Both the position numbers and the translations under genes were made by a program. A DNA stretch of 64,000 nt from Archaeoglobus sp. JdFR-27. GTDB lineage: Archaea > Halobacteriota > Archaeoglobi > Archaeoglobales > Archaeoglobaceae. Below the pieces are notes generated by a model that saw only the letters and a program-made list of their open reading frames with translations, was not told the origin of the DNA and made no database searches. Location of the stretch: assembly GCA_002011235.1 (NCBI GenBank), contig MTMO01000003.1, forward strand, positions 1 through 64,000, read 5' to 3'. Positions 62,278 through 64,000 of this stretch are shown in pieces; the first letter of the stretch is position 1, and each line of letters opens with the position of its first letter.

Positions 62278-63339
62278 ATGAGCATTGAGGAGCAGATAAA
62301 ACACCTCGAAGAAGAGATAAAGAACACTCCCTACAACAAAGCTACAGAACATCACATAGGCAGACTTAAGGCGAAGCTGTCAAGGCTAAGAGAAGAGGCT
62401 GAAAGGCAGGTAAAGAAGTCAGGAAAACCAGCTTTTGCAATTAAAAAAGAGGGTGATGCAACTGCCGTAATAGTGGGATTTCCATCAGTTGGAAAATCCA
62501 CCCTCCTCAATGCTCTGACTGGAGCGAAAAGTGAGGTTGGAGTATATGATTTCACCACTTTAAAGCCAGTACCAGGAATGCTCGAGTACAACGGGGCAAA
62601 GATCCAAATAATAGATCTTCCCGGCATGGTTGAGGGGGCATCGAAGGGTAGGGGTAGGGGCAGAGAGATAATCTCAGCAGTCAGGAGTTCAGACCTCGTG
62701 ATAATTTTAGCCGACCCCTTCAACCTTCATTCAATAGACATAATCAAAAGAGAGCTCTACAACGGTGGAATACGACTCAATCAAAAGTCCCCTGAGGTCT
62801 ACGTTAAAAAAAGAGATAGGGGTGGGATAAAGATTACTTCAACCGTGCCTCTTTCTCTCGATGAGCAAACAATAATTGAAGTGCTGAGAGAGTACAAGAT
62901 CCACAATGCCGAGGTCCTCATCAGGGAAGATGTGACTGTTGATAGATTGATTGATGGTGTACTTAGAAATAGAGTTTACATACCAGCAATAATTGCAGTA
63001 AACAAGATAGACCTTTACCAACCTAAGCTTTCTGATGATGTGTTAGCCATTTCAGCCGAAAAAAGAATCAATCTCAATTTACTTGCTAAAAGAATTTATG
63101 AGAGTCTTGACTTCATAAGGATCTATCTAAAACCTCCGGGTGTAAAAGCAAACTTGGATGAACCTATGATCATCCGAAGAGGTTCAACGGTTGGAGATGT
63201 GTGCAAGAAACTCCACAAAAAGATGTACGAGAATTTCAGGTATGCGAAGGTTCGTGGCTCTTCTGTGAAATTTGAGGGGCAGAGAGTGGGCATAGATCAT
63301 GTTCTATACGATGGTGACATTCTCACAATCTACTCTTGA
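62278..63339 (+). CDS. DRG-type Obg-like GTPase with TGS domain
   Basis: About 353 aa from the ATG at 62278; an upstream in-frame start at 62239 adds 13 residues. It belongs to the developmentally regulated GTP-binding protein family. A helical N-terminus (EEQIKHLEEEIKNTPYNKAT) precedes G1 GFPSVGKST (about 77-85), G3 DLPGM, G4 NKID, and the C-terminal TGS domain (about 280-353) with GVKANLDEPMIIRRGSTV. DRG proteins act with ribosomes. It is transcribed toward the glutaredoxin-like gene 80 nt away. Confidence 0.95.
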   Translation: MSIEEQIKHLEEEIKNTPYNKATEHHIGRLKAKLSRLREEAERQVKKSGKPAFAIKKEGDATAVIVGFPSVGKSTLLNALTGAKSEVGVYDFTTLKPVPGMLEYNGAKIQIIDLPGMVEGASKGRGRGREIISAVRSSDLVIILADPFNLHSIDIIKRELYNGGIRLNQKSPEVYVKKRDRGGIKITSTVPLSLDEQTIIEVLREYKIHNAEVLIREDVTVDRLIDGVLRNRVYIPAIIAVNKIDLYQPKLSDDVLAISAEKRINLNLLAKRIYESLDFIRIYLKPPGVKANLDEPMIIRRGSTVGDVCKKLHKKMYENFRYAKVRGSSVKFEGQRVGIDHVLYDGDILTIYS

Positions 63340-63419
63340 TAACAGTTTTTAATGAGATTGCAAAAACCGATAAAAGTTTATATAGTAGAGGGAGCAAAAT
63401 AAGATAATGGTGATGTGAA

Positions 63420-63689
63420 ATGGGAGAACCGATAACGATAAAGTTGTTAACTTCCCCAACATGCCCGTATTGCCCGATGGCAGCAGAGGTTGTGAGGAAA
63501 TACGTGGAGAAGAACAGAGATGTGATAGCCATAGAGATCCCAGTGAATACCGATGAAGGATTGAAGGAGGCGTTGAAATTCGGGATAAGAGGAGTTCCAG
63601 CACTAATAATCAACGATGAAACAGTAATGTTCGGAGTTCCAAAATTGTCCGACCTCGAAAGAGTGGTGGAGAGGTTAAGAGCAAGTTAA
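63420..63689 (+). CDS. glutaredoxin/thioredoxin-fold redox protein
   Basis: 89 aa with the active site CPYC at about 15-18, then RGVPALIINDETVMFG with the cis-proline loop. The length and CPYC pair match small archaeal glutaredoxin-like proteins that work as disulfide reductants. It starts after GTGATG with a short leader. A thioredoxin gene follows 64 nt downstream on the same strand, so both may be co-expressed in redox control. Confidence 0.92.
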   Translation: MGEPITIKLLTSPTCPYCPMAAEVVRKYVEKNRDVIAIEIPVNTDEGLKEALKFGIRGVPALIINDETVMFGVPKLSDLERVVERLRAS

Positions 63690-63753
63690 AGTAGCTGATA
63701 TAGTAAAATAGTTAAATTTATTAAATCAGTTAAATCAAAAAAGAGGTGATAGT

Positions 63754-64000
63754 ATGAGAGATCTAAATGAGGGGAATTTTGAGAAAGAAGTGAATAAAAA
63801 GAAATTAGTAGTGGTGGACTTCTGGGCACCTTGGTGCATGCCCTGCAGAATGCTTTCTCCCATACTGGAGAAGCTCGAAAAGGAGTACGACGGAAAGGTG
63901 GAATTTACAATGCTGAACACCGACGAGAACCCAAATATTGCAGCCAGATTTAGTATATTCAGCATTCCAACGGTTATGATGTTCTACGAGGGCAAAATCG
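63754..64000 (+). CDS. trxA: thioredoxin (partial at window end)
   Basis: The first 82 codons of a thioredoxin: LVVVDFWAPWCMPCRMLSPI carries the WCxPC active site (WCMPC, about 28-32), and FSIFSIPTVMMFYEG contains the cis-proline. The ATG at 63754 is preceded by GAGGTGAT. The gene runs off the right edge of the window. The redox context with the neighbouring glutaredoxin-like gene is clear. Confidence 0.93.
   Translation, partial: MRDLNEGNFEKEVNKKKLVVVDFWAPWCMPCRMLSPILEKLEKEYDGKVEFTMLNTDENPNIAARFSIFSIPTVMMFYEGKI

Noticed and set aside
1-64000. CRISPR arrays
   Set aside because: No regularly spaced direct repeats were seen anywhere in the window.

Overview
The window reads as a chromosome segment of a hyperthermophilic euryarchaeon of the Archaeoglobales (Archaeoglobus/Ferroglobus/Geoglobus type). 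The evidence is archaeal information machinery (FEN-1, Orc1/Cdc6, Alba, Lsm, L37e, ZPR1, diphthine synthase, SepF, DRG-type GTPase), TATA boxes about 26 nt upstream of many start codons (leaderless transcripts) mixed with GGTGA-type ribosome binding sites, an intron-containing tRNA, and a heavy load of acyl-CoA and CO metabolism. The species is not determined. Assignments rest on reading motifs and families from memory, not on database searches.

Layout. 0-6 kb: a DUF1724-type regulator, then a tight plus-strand run fen-moaB-cdc6-nadM, then a MidA-like methyltransferase. 6-10 kb: an ECHDC3-like enoyl-CoA hydratase homologue, UPF0216, a nitroreductase, an opine-dehydrogenase-like protein, and debris of an insertion sequence. 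10-17 kb: a VapBC-like toxin-antitoxin pair, a bacterial-type tRNA-guanine transglycosylase, two polytopic membrane proteins (one with heme-copper-oxidase-like histidines), a YhhQ-family queuosine-precursor transporter, class II LysRS and Alba. 17-31 kb: housekeeping genes (core-MetE methionine synthase, ProC, PurF, Lsm/L37e, SepF/ZPR1, Nif3, nicotinamidase) plus tRNA-Gln with a 13-nt intron and a PEF-CTERM-like small protein. 30-34 kb: a LeuA/CimA-type synthase and ilvB-ilvN, the latter preceded by a leader hairpin.

35-52 kb is the metabolic core. It holds an LLM oxidoreductase and acyl-CoA dehydrogenase with a divergent cysteine-containing regulator; a CO dehydrogenase module (cooF, cooS, FAD/NAD oxidoreductase); and a six-gene minus-strand operon (acyl-CoA ligase, two thiolase-like proteins, DUF35 protein, MaoC hydratase, acyl-CoA dehydrogenase). 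A RHH regulator, an OFA-family transporter and a long-chain acyl-CoA synthetase follow. Both thiolase homologues lack the canonical nucleophilic cysteine and GHP histidine, and no 3-hydroxyacyl-CoA dehydrogenase is present. The operon therefore looks like a retro-aldol acyl-CoA chain-shortening route of the kind known from actinobacterial steroid side-chain degradation. 52-64 kb: tRNA-Phe, a frameshifted winged-helix gene, ThiI, a complete Liv-type ABC transporter with a Tat lipoprotein, a radical SAM/SPASM enzyme, Dph5, a DRG GTPase, a glutaredoxin-like protein and a thioredoxin cut by the window end.

The two most interesting systems are the apparent queuine salvage pair (bacterial-type Tgt with YhhQ transporter) in an archaeon and the six-gene acyl-CoA operon with catalytically rewired thiolases. 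Three decayed genes (transposase tail, multipass membrane protein, winged-helix regulator) are also visible.
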